Assembly: GCF_016654015.1 (NCBI RefSeq)
Contig: NZ_JAEPWM010000003.1
Coordinates: forward strand, 1-64,000
Reading direction: 5' to 3'
Length of the DNA: 64,000 bases
Source: Ramlibacter ginsenosidimutans
GTDB lineage: Bacteria; Pseudomonadota; Gammaproteobacteria; Burkholderiales; Burkholderiaceae_C
The notes beneath the pieces are model-generated. The model saw only the letters and a list, made by a program, of their open reading frames with translations, was not told where the DNA came from and did no database searches. Positions 43,333-51,749 of this stretch are shown piece after piece (the first letter of the stretch is position 1; each line of letters begins with the position of its first letter). A program made the position numbers and the translations under genes.

Positions 43333-43941
43333 ATGTCCTCGATCGAAAAGCATCCCGAACGCAACGTCATCCGCGTGCAGCTTGCCCACAACGTGGCGCT
43401 GAAGGCCATGACACCGGCCCAGATGGCGGAGCTGGAGCCCATGCTGGTGGTGGTGGATTGCCAGAAGGGCGAGGCGCTGCTGAACCAGGGCGTGCACGAG
43501 ATGGAGCAGTACTTCATCCTCGAGGGCATCCTGAAGCGCGTGGTGAGCAACCAGGAGGCGAAGGAAATGATCCTGCGCTTCGCCGACGAGGGGCAGATGG
43601 AGACCAGCTATGCGGCGTGGCGGCTCGGCACGCCGGCGCCGTACAGCATCGTGTGCGTGACGCGCGCGCGCGTCGCCAAGCTGCCGCTGCGGGACTGGGT
43701 CCACTTCCTCGACCGCTACCCGAACATCAAGCAGGCGTTCGAGTACGAGGTGATGCACCACATGAGCGACATCATGGCGCACACCATCACGCTGCACCTG
43801 CTGGATGCGCCGGGCCGCGTGCGGCGTTTCCTGCGCAAGCATCCCGAGCTGGAAGAGCGCTTGCCGAAGAAGGAGCTCGCCTCGTACCTCAATCTCTCGG
43901 CCGAGACGCTCAGCCGGCTGAAGCAGCGCGGCAAGATCTGA
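43333..43941 (+). CDS. Crp/Fnr-family transcriptional regulator of the oxalate genes
   Basis: 202 residues. The N-terminal cyclic-nucleotide-like beta roll (CQKGEALLNQGVHEMEQYFILEGILKR in part) is followed by a long dimer helix and a C-terminal HTH. The recognition helix reads SAETLSRLKQ: E-x-x-S-R is the FNR-type set that reads TTGA half-sites, which fits the TTGAC operators here. It lacks the N-terminal cysteines of FNR, so oxygen sensing by Fe-S is unlikely; the ligand may be an oxalate metabolite. The frame is open 13 codons upstream, but ATG 43333 is the likelier start. Confidence 0.92.
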   Translation: MSSIEKHPERNVIRVQLAHNVALKAMTPAQMAELEPMLVVVDCQKGEALLNQGVHEMEQYFILEGILKRVVSNQEAKEMILRFADEGQMETSYAAWRLGTPAPYSIVCVTRARVAKLPLRDWVHFLDRYPNIKQAFEYEVMHHMSDIMAHTITLHLLDAPGRVRRFLRKHPELEERLPKKELASYLNLSAETLSRLKQRGKI

Positions 43942-43962
43942 GCCGCAGGGCGGGCAAAGGAA

Positions 43963-44016
43963 AAGGGACGCTTGCGCGTCCCTTCTGCTTTCCGGGGACG
44001 CTCGCGCGTCCCTTTC
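43963..44016. terminator. Pair of bidirectional terminators between convergent genes
   Basis: Two almost identical stem-loops: AAGGGACGC-TTGC-GCGTCCCTT (43963-43984) and GGGACGC-TCGC-GCGTCCC then TTTCT (43995-44016). They lie between the regulator (rightward) and the antiporter (leftward) and can stop both. The two look like a local duplication. Confidence 0.85.
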
Positions 44017-44025
44017 TCCAGGGGA

Positions 44026-45348
44026 TCAGATGTTCGGGCTGCCGGCCGCGTTGGTGTGCTCGATCTGGCGCTTGCGCATCGGAGACAGCACCACCTTGGC
44101 CAGGATGCCGGCGACGATGGAGATCGCCGCAGCGAACAGGAACACGTTGTCCCAGTTGCCGCCCTTGGACAGCACCGCAGACAGCGGCACCAGCAGCGAG
44201 GCCGTGCCCTTGGCCGTGTACATCGTGCCGGCGTTCGCGGCCGCGTTCTTCACGCCGAAGGTGTCGGCGACCAGGGCCGGGAAGATCGAGTAGATCTCGC
44301 CCCAGAACAGGAACACCAGGGCTGCGAAGGTCATGAACAGCACGGGGTCGTGGCCCCACTTCATCAGGCCCAGCATGGCGAGGCCTTCACCGCAGAACAC
44401 CAGCAGCATCGTGTTCTCGCGGCCGATGCGGTCGGAGATGAAGCCGCACAGCGGGCGGGTGAAGCCGTTGGCCAGGTTGTCGATCGTGAGCGTCAGCGTC
44501 AGCAGAGGCAGCGTGAAGCCCAGCATGGACATCGGCATCTTGGCGAAGCCGTAGTCCTTGGCAATCGGGCCGATCTGCGCGGTAGCCATCAGGCCGCCGG
44601 CGGCCACGGCCACGAACAGGATGTACGTCAGCCAGAAGGTCGGCGTCTTCATCATCTGGCCGACGTTGTAGTCGACCTTCGTGGTGACGATGCGCGGAGC
44701 GGGCATCACGCCCTTGAGCAGCGTCGGCTTCGTCAGGAACAGGGCGCACGCGAAGATCACCACGCCTTGCAGGATGCCGAAGAAGAAGAAGGTCTGCTGG
44801 TAGCCCGAGCTCGCGATCATGCTGGCAATCGGGATCACCGTCAGGGCCGAGCCGGCGCCGAAGCCGGCGGCCGTGATGCCGGCGGCGAGGCCGCGCTTGT
44901 CCGGGAACCACTTCAGCGCGTTGCCGACGCAAGTGCCGTACACGGCGCCTGCGCCCAGGCCGGCGATCACGGCTGCAGCGTACAGCTCGGGGAGAGTGGT
45001 TGCGTACGAGTTCATCACCCAGGCCAGGCCGGCCAGGATGGCGCCGCCTGCGACGACCGGGCGCGGGCCGAACTTGTCGACCAGCCAGCCTTCGACGGGC
45101 ACCAGCCAGGTCTCGACCACGACGAAGATGGAGAAGGCCAGCTGCACCGAGGTCAGCCCCCAGTGGTTCTTCTGCTCCATGGGGCTGACGAACAGCGTCC
45201 AGCCGTACTGCAGGTTGGCGATCATCGCCATGCACACGATGCCCAGGACCAGTTGGCCCCAACGATAGGCATTCGAGCGTTCGGTGGTGCCTGCCGCACT
45301 CCCGATGGGGGCGCCCATTGGCGCCATTGCGTCCACTGACTTGTTCAT
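44026..45348 (-). CDS. oxlT: Oxalate/formate antiporter (OFA family MFS)
   Basis: 440 residues, 12 membrane helices. WGQLVLGIVCMAMIANLQYG at helix 1 is the OFA signature. Arg298 in NGFTRPLCGF and Lys380 in MYTAKGTASL are 82 apart and correspond to the substrate-binding Arg272 and Lys355 of Oxalobacter OxlT. It would import oxalate, possibly in exchange for formate. The ATG is about 135 bp from an FNR-type operator. It has its own promoter, convergent to the regulator. Confidence 0.92.
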   Translation of the reverse strand: MNKSVDAMAPMGAPIGSAAGTTERSNAYRWGQLVLGIVCMAMIANLQYGWTLFVSPMEQKNHWGLTSVQLAFSIFVVVETWLVPVEGWLVDKFGPRPVVAGGAILAGLAWVMNSYATTLPELYAAAVIAGLGAGAVYGTCVGNALKWFPDKRGLAAGITAAGFGAGSALTVIPIASMIASSGYQQTFFFFGILQGVVIFACALFLTKPTLLKGVMPAPRIVTTKVDYNVGQMMKTPTFWLTYILFVAVAAGGLMATAQIGPIAKDYGFAKMPMSMLGFTLPLLTLTLTIDNLANGFTRPLCGFISDRIGRENTMLLVFCGEGLAMLGLMKWGHDPVLFMTFAALVFLFWGEIYSIFPALVADTFGVKNAAANAGTMYTAKGTASLLVPLSAVLSKGGNWDNVFLFAAAISIVAGILAKVVLSPMRKRQIEHTNAAGSPNI

Positions 45349-45446
45349 CCGGTCTGTCTCCTGTTCCTGGTCTGGCGCCGTACTACAACATCCCGACGCC
45401 TCGGTGCGGTGAAGTGAAGTGTTTGCACGAATATGTCGGGTGGATC

Positions 45447-45489
45447 ATTCTGAGACGCCGGGGTTTCGCGCAAACTTGACCGCGGTCAT
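45447..45489 (-). promoter_or_regulatory. FNR-type operator and promoter of the antiporter gene
   Basis: TTGACCGCGGTCAT (45476-45489) differs from the oxc operator at two positions. A -10-like CAGAAT on the minus strand (45447-45452) again lies 33 bp from the operator centre. This independent copy of the layout supports joint control. Confidence 0.7.
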
Positions 45490-45686
45490 GAAATCGGGTT
45501 TCCCCTAGGGACGCTGCCGTCGAGGAGAAAGGGCTCGAATGACGCTCGCGGATGGGCCACTTCACTGCAGAATCTGCCCGATCGCAGAGCCTCGCTTATG
45601 GTCACGATAAGAAAACGGAATGGTGTCACCTAGGGATAACCCGTAGAATTGCTGCAGTCGCACAATTTTGAAACCCGGAGAAAACC

Positions 45687-45809
45687 ATGACCGAAATGAC
45701 CCTGCGCCGCACCGGCGCCGCCACCGAAACCGGCCTCGCGCAACTGCTGAAGGAACTCTTCAGCGCCACGCCGTTGGGCCTCGTGCTCGCCGCGCTGCGC
45801 GCGCGCTGA
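45687..45809 (+). CDS. 40-residue small protein
   Basis: MTEMTLRRTG, then AATETGLAQLLKELFSATPL and GLVLAALRAR. CCGGAGAAAACC gives a good ribosome site before ATG 45687. An intrinsic terminator begins 17 bp after the stop and TAGAAT (45644-45649) is a fair -10, so this is a compact unit of its own. The middle could form an amphipathic helix, with a basic N-terminus and end. Codon use is strongly GC-biased, as in real genes here. No family recognised. Confidence 0.65.
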   Translation: MTEMTLRRTGAATETGLAQLLKELFSATPLGLVLAALRAR

Positions 45810-45826
45810 GTTGACTCAGCACGAAG

Positions 45827-45856
45827 AAGGGGCCGCGCAAGCGGCCCTTTCGTTTT
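45827..45856 (+). terminator. Intrinsic terminator after the 40-residue gene
   Basis: AAGGGGCCGC-GCAA-GCGGCCCTT stem (one bulged G) followed by TCGTTTT. Confidence 0.85.
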
Positions 45857-45912
45857 GTGCGCGGCATGCGGACGGAGTTCGAACCAGACCGGTGTAGTCA
45901 CGGCTTTTCGGC

Positions 45913-46206
45913 ATGTCCCGATGTTTCCACCAGGATCATCTTCTGGGCATCGACGCTGACGCGGACATGGACGCTGTGGTGGATGGCGTGATGACCTGGT
46001 TCATCAGAGACGAAGCCGACAAGCATGCGACGATCGCACTGCATGCAGCCGGGGGCGTTACGCACGTGTACTTCGAGGGCGAGTATCCCTTGATGGTCAT
46101 GAAGTCGGCGAGCGACCAGCCTGACGCACCGAAAGGAAGATTCCTCAAGTCGGCCAGCTACCAGGACACGGTGTTCCCGCCGCTGGATCCGGCAGCCAAG
46201 ACCTGA
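45913..46206 (+). CDS. Hypothetical protein
   Basis: 97 residues, soluble, acidic. MDAVVDGVMTWFIRDEADKH and YFEGEYPLMVMKSASDQPDA are the longest ordered parts. No signal peptide or known motif. The ribosome site is weak. GC pattern is less biased than in the neighbours. The reading frame is the best one in the gap before the PLD gene, but it could be spurious. Confidence 0.45.
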   Translation: MSRCFHQDHLLGIDADADMDAVVDGVMTWFIRDEADKHATIALHAAGGVTHVYFEGEYPLMVMKSASDQPDAPKGRFLKSASYQDTVFPPLDPAAKT

Positions 46207-46316
46207 GCGAACCTATGGAGCCCCAAGGCTCGTTGTCTGTCCAATAGCGTACATCCTGTCTCTTTATGGAGCAGCCGGATTGACGCCATCCAGCTCTGCT
46301 AAGCTGATTCCAGTCA

Positions 46317-47990
46317 ATGCAAGCTCTTTCCATGATTCATCGTCTGACGTTCTCCGTGGTTTTTGCGGCGCTAGTTGTCTGTGGCCTGGCAAGCGGTTGT
46401 ACCGACATGCCAAATCAGGGCCCCCGCACAGCGTCATACGCATTGGCGGCGCCCGGTGAAACGCAGATGGGTCGTCTGGTGCAATCACGACGTGTTGCGG
46501 CACGAACCCACAACGACTCCGGCTTCCGATTGCTTGACACCGCCGACGGTGCGTTCGCAGCTCGTGTCGCCCTGGCCGAAGCGGCACAGAGCACCCTGGA
46601 CCTGCAGTATTACGCGATCCACGCGGATGGCAGCACCGAGGTGCTGCTTGAAACGGTGCGTAGGGCTGCGCGTAGGGGCGTGCGCGTGCGCATCCTGCTG
46701 GACGACTTCAACACGACGGGCGCCAACGCTCAGGTTCTGCGCCTGGCCTTCGAGCCTGGCGTCGAAATGCGTCTGTTCAACCCCTTGGCCGGCTCGCGAG
46801 CCTCGCTGGCCGGGCGAATCTTCACCTCCTTGTACGATGTGGAGCGGATCCAGAAGCGCATGCACAACAAGCTGTTCATCGCTGACGACACATGGGGCAT
46901 CGCCGGCGGCCGCAACCTCGGTGACGCGTACTTCGGCGCAGGCGAGGCCAGCAACTTTGTCGACATGGACGTACTGGCCGCCGGCCGCGTCGTGCAGGAC
47001 ATGTCCGCCAGCTTCGACCGCTACTGGAACGATCCACTGGCCTATCAGGTCCAGACCCTGCTGTCGAAAGAGGACATCGAACACCTGCGCAAGAAGCCCG
47101 CTGAGCAGGCAAGATCAAGCGACGCTCCACCCATGGCGGCCGTGGCCCCTGCAGGCTCTCCCGGCAATGCCATGGTGCTTCCCGCGGTCACCGAGGCCGA
47201 ATTCGCTTCCGCCGAGCGGAGCCCCACGGACCTCAATGGCGTGAGCCTGGCGTGGGCGCCGTCGCTGTTGCTGGTTGATGCACCTGGCAAAATCGGTCCG
47301 GGCGACGACGAAGCCGACGCCGGTGAAACGGTGGTGGACGGATTGCTGGGCCTCATGCAAAAAGCGTCTGGCGATGTCCTCATCGTCTCTCCTTACTTCG
47401 TGCCCGGCGCCCCGATGATGAAGGTGTTCGCCGATCTGCGTGCGCGCGGTGTGAAAGTCCGTGTGCTGACGAATTCGCTGGCCTCCAATGACGCCCCGGC
47501 CGCCCATGCGGGCTACCGCCGTTATCGCCACGCCCTGCTCGCCATGGGTGTGGAACTGCACGAGATGCGATCGGCCGGTCGTTCCAACAGCGGGGACCGC
47601 AGGCGGGGCATCCGACCCTGGTTGGGCAGCGGAATCGGGGGCTCCGCCGGCGGCGCATCCCTTGCCAGCCTGCACTCCAAGATGGTGATCATCGACCGCA
47701 AGCTGTCGGCCATCGGGTCCATGAACCTCGACCTGCGCTCGGAGCGCAAGAACAGCGAAGTCGCCTTGCTGATTCGCAGCCCGGCGCTCGCCGCTGAAGC
47801 GACCATGCTGATCGAGGGCACGTTCGTCCACAACGCGTACACACTCGAGCAGGACGCGCACGGCACCTTGCTGTGGCGCGCGCCACCCGGCGCAACCTAC
47901 GGCGATGAAACCAGCGAACCCGCAGCCAGCATGATGCTCAAGTTGCTGGTGGACGCGCTGTCACCCTTCGCGCCGGACGCAATGCTCTGA
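46317..47990 (+). CDS. Phospholipase D-like lipoprotein (cardiolipin synthase C-type)
   Basis: 557 residues with two PLDc domains. HKD motif 1: MHNKLFIADDTWGIAGGRNLGD; in the protein the first HxK-x4-D is HNKLFIADD at about residue 182. HKD motif 2: LHSKMVIIDRKLSAIGSMN at about residue 455. The N-terminus has a lipobox (VCGLASGC), so it is probably a membrane-anchored lipoprotein. It resembles ClsC-like enzymes that make cardiolipin from two phospholipids. An ATG five codons downstream (MIHRLTFSVVF) gives a tidier signal peptide and may be the true start. Confidence 0.88.
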   Translation: MQALSMIHRLTFSVVFAALVVCGLASGCTDMPNQGPRTASYALAAPGETQMGRLVQSRRVAARTHNDSGFRLLDTADGAFAARVALAEAAQSTLDLQYYAIHADGSTEVLLETVRRAARRGVRVRILLDDFNTTGANAQVLRLAFEPGVEMRLFNPLAGSRASLAGRIFTSLYDVERIQKRMHNKLFIADDTWGIAGGRNLGDAYFGAGEASNFVDMDVLAAGRVVQDMSASFDRYWNDPLAYQVQTLLSKEDIEHLRKKPAEQARSSDAPPMAAVAPAGSPGNAMVLPAVTEAEFASAERSPTDLNGVSLAWAPSLLLVDAPGKIGPGDDEADAGETVVDGLLGLMQKASGDVLIVSPYFVPGAPMMKVFADLRARGVKVRVLTNSLASNDAPAAHAGYRRYRHALLAMGVELHEMRSAGRSNSGDRRRGIRPWLGSGIGGSAGGASLASLHSKMVIIDRKLSAIGSMNLDLRSERKNSEVALLIRSPALAAEATMLIEGTFVHNAYTLEQDAHGTLLWRAPPGATYGDETSEPAASMMLKLLVDALSPFAPDAML

Positions 47991-48171
47991 GCGCCTTTCG
48001 AGAACCTCCTGAGACCCGTCGGTTCTGACCGATGGAACTCAAGCAGCGAAGCTGGAGCCGCACCCGCAGGTGTGAACCGCATTGGGGTTCTGGAGGATGC
48101 GGTGTTTTCGATGCAACAGCTCGAGAATGCCGTGCGTGCGTGCGCTATGTTGCGCGCGCGCTTTCGAATGC

Positions 48172-48381
48172 TCAGCGCTGCGTCGCAGCGCGCGGGCGCG
48201 TCGCCTCGACCGCGGCGATCAGGAAGTCCGCATCGTAGGCGCGCAGCAGGTGCGGACGCTCCTTCTCGAGCCAGGCGCGCAGGCCTTCGCGGCCGCTGCC
48301 GATGGCCGCCGCGTCCCAGTCGCGGCAGAAGTCGAGTTGCTCGTCCGCCGTGTAGGTGGGGGTGGTGTATTGCTGCGCCAT
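48172..48381 (-). CDS. Small hypothetical protein
   Basis: 69 residues, MAQQYTTPTYTADEQLDFCRD then WLEKERPHLLRAYDADFLIA. Soluble, mixed helix, no motif recognised. It is divergent from the LysR gene at 48489 with about 107 bp between, which contains an AT-richer stretch and so probably both promoters. The start context GGAGACGGCC is good. Confidence 0.6.
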   Translation of the reverse strand: MAQQYTTPTYTADEQLDFCRDWDAAAIGSGREGLRAWLEKERPHLLRAYDADFLIAAVEATRPRAATQR

Positions 48382-48488
48382 GGCCGTCTCCTTCGTGTGC
48401 TGTGGACGGACTCTAGGCGCCGGGAACGATCAATGATAGTGAAAGTATTTGATCGTCCTCATTAGGTGCAGATTATGATCGCTGCCTC

Positions 48489-49457
48489 ATGAAGAACGCC
48501 ACCCTGCGCCAGCTGAAGGTCTTCGAGGCCGTCGCGCGGCACCGCAGCTTCTCGCGCGCGGCCGAGGAGCTGCACCTCACCCAGCCCGCCGTGTCGACCC
48601 AGGTCAGCAAGCTCGAGGACCACGCGGGACTGCCGCTGTTCGAGCAACTGGGCAAGAAGATTCACCTCACGGCCGCCGGCGAGCAGATGCTGCAGTCCAG
48701 CCGCGAGATCATCCAGAAGTTCCAGGAAGCCGAAGAGGCGATGGCGCAGTTCAAGGGCGTGTCGGGCGGACGCCTGAACGTCTCCGTGATCAGCGCCGGC
48801 GACTACTTCTTTCCGCGGCTGCTCGTCGAGTTCGCACAGCGCCACGAAGGCGTGACGCTCAACTTCGACGTGGTCAATCGCGAGGAGCTGCTCGCCCAGA
48901 TGCGCGAGAACCGCACCGACCTCGCGGTCATGGTGCGGCCGCCGGAGGACGAGGACACCATGGCCGAGCCCTTCGCGCCGCACCCCTACGTGATCGTGTC
49001 CGCGCCCAGCCACCCGCTCGCCGGCACGCCGCGCATTCCGGTCACGCGCATCGTGCGCGAGCCCTTCGTCGTGCGCGAAAAGGGCTCCGACACCTGGCAC
49101 TCGCTGGTGCAGGGCTTCGGCAAGAACCTGCAGGACCTGAACATCGCGATGGAGATCCGCAGCACCGAGACCATCAAGCAGGCGGTGATCGCCGGCATGG
49201 GCGTGAGCTTCCTGTCCGCGCACACCGTGAGCCGCGAGCTCCAGGCGGGCAGCCTCACCGTGCTCGACGTGCAGGGCTTTCCGCTGATGCTGAACTGGTA
49301 CGTGGTGCATCGGCGCGCGAAGCGGCTGCCGCCGGTGGCGCAGGCGTTCAAGAATTTCCTGATGGCCGACGGCGCCGACCTGATCGACCAGGCCCTCGGC
49401 GTGAAGAAGAAGCCCGCTACGCGGGCCGCACCCACGAGCGCCAGGCGTCCGAAATAG
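48489..49457 (+). CDS. LysR-family transcriptional regulator, CbbR/CysB-like branch
   Basis: 322 residues. HTH: LRQLKVFEAVARHRSFSRAA then LTQPAVSTQVSKLEDHAGLP. The ligand domain starts LNVSVISAGDYFFPRLLVEF. The C-terminal tail is basic and Pro/Ala-rich (KKKPATRAAPTSARRPK). Its last 41 bp overlap tail to tail with the convergent formyltransferase gene. The adjacent small gene at 48172 is the usual position for a target. Confidence 0.92.
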   Translation: MKNATLRQLKVFEAVARHRSFSRAAEELHLTQPAVSTQVSKLEDHAGLPLFEQLGKKIHLTAAGEQMLQSSREIIQKFQEAEEAMAQFKGVSGGRLNVSVISAGDYFFPRLLVEFAQRHEGVTLNFDVVNREELLAQMRENRTDLAVMVRPPEDEDTMAEPFAPHPYVIVSAPSHPLAGTPRIPVTRIVREPFVVREKGSDTWHSLVQGFGKNLQDLNIAMEIRSTETIKQAVIAGMGVSFLSAHTVSRELQAGSLTVLDVQGFPLMLNWYVVHRRAKRLPPVAQAFKNFLMADGADLIDQALGVKKKPATRAAPTSARRPK

Positions 49458-50367
49458 GCCACCCGCGCTGGCGCGCGAAGTCGCCGGCGCCCATCTTGCC
49501 GCCGCCTTCGGGCCGCAGCTTGAGGAGCTCGATCAGTCCGCCCTGCGCCCAGACCACGATGGAGTTTTCGCTCACGCCGGCGACGTCGCCGGGCTTGTGA
49601 CCGCGGGAGACGAAGCGGCCCACCACGTGCTTGCGGCAGTCGTACACGCGCACCTTCACGCCATCGAGCATCATCCACGCGCCCGGCGCCGGATTGCACG
49701 CGCGGATCAGGTTGTAGATCGTGTCGACGTGCCCGGGCCAGTGGATCTCCGCCTCTTCGTCGTGCAGCCAGCCTTCGTAGGTCGCGAGCGTTTCGTCCTG
49801 CGGCTGCTCGCGATGCCGACCCGCGAGCACCGAGTCGGTGGCTTCCAGCAGGGCCTCGACACCGAGCGGGAAGAGCTTCTTGAAGTAGACGTCGCCGAGC
49901 GTGTCGTCGGGCGCGATGGTGCACTTCTTCTGCAGGACCACAGGGCCTTCGTCGAGGCCGTCGGTGGGCCGGAAGATCGTCACGCCGGTCTCGCGCGCGC
50001 CGAGCGCGATCGGCCAGCTGATCGACGACGGGCCGCGGTGCCGCGGCAGCAGGGAAGGGTGGTACTGGATTGTGCCGTGCTTCGGGATGTTCACGAAGGA
50101 CTGCGGCGCGAACTGCAGCACGTACGCCATGATGCCGATGTCGGCCTGCAGCGAGCGCATGGCGGCTTCGGCCTCGGCGCTGCGCAGGCTCGGGAAGCTG
50201 AACACCCGCAGGCCGCGCTCCTGCGCGTCGGCCTTGAGCACATCGGGCTTCGCGCCGGGTTTGTCGGGGCTGCAGAACACGCCGGCGACCGTGTCGCCGC
50301 GGGCGAGGAAGGCCTCGAGGACGGCTTTGCCGAAGTCCTGCTGGCCGATGAAGGCGATGCGCGCGAT
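49417..50367 (-). CDS. 10-formyltetrahydrofolate hydrolase-like formyltransferase with an apparent ATC start
   Basis: 316 residues. The Rossmann-like N-terminus IARIAFIGQQDFGKAVLEAF and the catalytic stretch GTIQYHPSLLPRHRGPSSIS with FRPTDGLDEGPVVLQKK match the hydrolase domain of 10-formyl-THF dehydrogenases (ALDH1L1) more than methionyl-tRNA formyltransferase: Tyr-His-Pro replaces Asn-x-His-Pro. Catalytic His and Asp are present. No ATG, GTG, TTG or CTG exists near the expected start. ATC at 50367, 7 bases after AAGGAG, is the best candidate. It would release formate from formyl-THF or move a formyl group. Confidence 0.82.
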   Translation of the reverse strand: MARIAFIGQQDFGKAVLEAFLARGDTVAGVFCSPDKPGAKPDVLKADAQERGLRVFSFPSLRSAEAEAAMRSLQADIGIMAYVLQFAPQSFVNIPKHGTIQYHPSLLPRHRGPSSISWPIALGARETGVTIFRPTDGLDEGPVVLQKKCTIAPDDTLGDVYFKKLFPLGVEALLEATDSVLAGRHREQPQDETLATYEGWLHDEEAEIHWPGHVDTIYNLIRACNPAPGAWMMLDGVKVRVYDCRKHVVGRFVSRGHKPGDVAGVSENSIVVWAQGGLIELLKLRPEGGGKMGAGDFARQRGWPISDAWRSWVRPA

Positions 50368-50402
50368 CTCAGTTCTCCTTGGGCGTTGGTCCGCGGTGAA
50401 GC

Positions 50403-51206
50403 CTAGCGGAGGAGGAAGTATGCCGCGAGCCCGTAGAGGAGCAGGGCAAACAGCTTGCGCATCGGCGCCAGCGGCAGCCGGTGCGCCGTGCGCGCGCCGA
50501 CCGGGGCCATGAGCATGCTGGCCAGCGAGATCACGACGAGGCCCGGCAGGTACAGGTAGCCGATGGAGCCCGGAGGCATCTGCGGCAGCGCGCGCCCGGC
50601 CCAGATGTAGCCGATGGTGCCGGCCAGCGCGATGGGAAAGCCCAGCGCGGCCGACGTGCCGACGGCGTCGTGGATGCGCACGTTGCACCAGGTCATGAAC
50701 GGCACGGACACGAAGGCGCCGCCGGCGCCCACCAGCGCGGACAGGCCGCCGATCACGCCGCCCACGCTGAAGGTCGCGAGCGGGCCCGGCAGCGAGCGGC
50801 TCGGCTTGGGCTTGCGACCGAGCAGCATCTGCGTCGCCGAGAACGCCACGAAGATACCGAAGAACATGCCCAGCCACTTCGCCGGCAGGGCATGCGCCAC
50901 CTGCGCGCCCAGCAGCGAGCCGACCAGGATGCCGGGCGCGAGCACCTTGACCACCGGCCACAGCACGGCATCGCGCTGGTGATGCGCACGCACCGACGAC
51001 AGCGACGTGAACGCGATGGTCGCGAGCGAAGTCGCCACCGCCATCTTCACGGTGTACTGCGCGGGGTAGTTGCGGTGCGCGAGGATCAGCGTGAGGAACG
51101 GCACCATGATCATGCCGCCGCCGATCCCGAGCAGGCCGGCGAGGAAGCCGGTGCAGGTGCCGATCAGGGCGAGTTCGAAGACGAGCTGCGGGTCCAGGAC
51201 GGACAT
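50403..51206 (-). CDS. Sulfite exporter TauE/SafE-family permease
   Basis: 267 residues, about eight membrane helices in two repeats. GFLAGLLGIGGGMIMVPFLT and GGLSALVGAGGAFVSVPFMT are the duplicated glycine motifs. It exports sulfite, sulfoacetate or other small anions in characterised members. An ATG one codon upstream is equally possible. It is upstream of the formyltransferase on the same strand with a 35-bp gap, so the two may be cotranscribed. Confidence 0.9.
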   Translation of the reverse strand: MSVLDPQLVFELALIGTCTGFLAGLLGIGGGMIMVPFLTLILAHRNYPAQYTVKMAVATSLATIAFTSLSSVRAHHQRDAVLWPVVKVLAPGILVGSLLGAQVAHALPAKWLGMFFGIFVAFSATQMLLGRKPKPSRSLPGPLATFSVGGVIGGLSALVGAGGAFVSVPFMTWCNVRIHDAVGTSAALGFPIALAGTIGYIWAGRALPQMPPGSIGYLYLPGLVVISLASMLMAPVGARTAHRLPLAPMRKLFALLLYGLAAYFLLR

Positions 51207-51364
51207 CATTGTTCTTGTGGAATCCGACGCGCGGTGCGCACGCACGCATTGTCGCCGGAACAAGCGCACAGTTCAGCTACGTGCGCGAATGTCAAGTCCG
51301 GAATCCTTGCATGGCTTCACACCTGATTTGCGCCACGCGCCGTTTTTGCGTCCTAGAATGGTCT

Positions 51365-51541
51365 CCGTCTGCAGTGTGTATCGGGCTTTATATTTCCTTG
51401 AACCAATGCTCATTGAGCAAGGGCTTGGAACATCGCCCGGTGAGCGTGAACATCTCGCGTCAGATGATCCCAACGCCGGTGCTGACCTCGCCCACCTGAA
51501 CCCCGGTTCAGGATGCGGTCCGGTGCCACTCGCAGACGCCT
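51365..51541 (+). ncRNA. ssrS: 6S RNA
   Basis: About 177 nt, the usual 6S length. The ends pair: GTCTGC-AGTG at the 5' side with CACTCGCAGAC at the 3' side. The internal hairpin CACCTGAACCCCGGTTCAGG corresponds to the E. coli ACCTTGAACCAAGGGTTCAAG hairpin. A TAGAAT -10 lies at 51354-51359 and a strong terminator follows. 6S RNA inhibits sigma70 RNA polymerase in stationary phase. zapA, its usual neighbour, is 0.7 kb away but convergent here. Confidence 0.75.
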
Positions 51542-51547
51542 ATTGCG

Positions 51548-51581
51548 ACGGGCTGCCTTCGGGCAGCCCGTTTTCTTTTTT
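51548..51581 (+). terminator. Intrinsic terminator of 6S RNA
   Basis: ACGGGCTGCC-TTCG-GGCAGCCCGT followed by TTTCTTTTTT. A textbook rightward terminator. Confidence 0.92.
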
Positions 51582-51619
51582 GTGTCGGGTTCGCAGGCTG
51601 GTCCTCGTACGCTGGTCTT

Positions 51620-51672
51620 CGTAGGCTGGCGGGCGCACAGCGCCTGGAAGGTGAGCGACAGCGAACCCCAGC
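51620..51672 (+). repeat. REP-like repeat with an internal 20-bp insertion
   Basis: CGTAGGCTGGCGG at the left and GCGAACCCCAGC at the right, separated by extra sequence GCGCACAGCGCCTGGAAGG within the unit. Confidence 0.65.
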
Positions 51673-51749
51673 AAAGCGGCGCGTCGTGATCGCTCTCTGC
51701 TGCGGGAACGCACCATGCAGTGCGCACCGCGAACGCCGGTGCCCGTCGC

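Noticed and set aside
45383..45565. 60-codon minus-strand frame upstream of the antiporter
   Set aside because: It overlaps the FNR-type operator and promoter region, has no ribosome site and a random-looking product.
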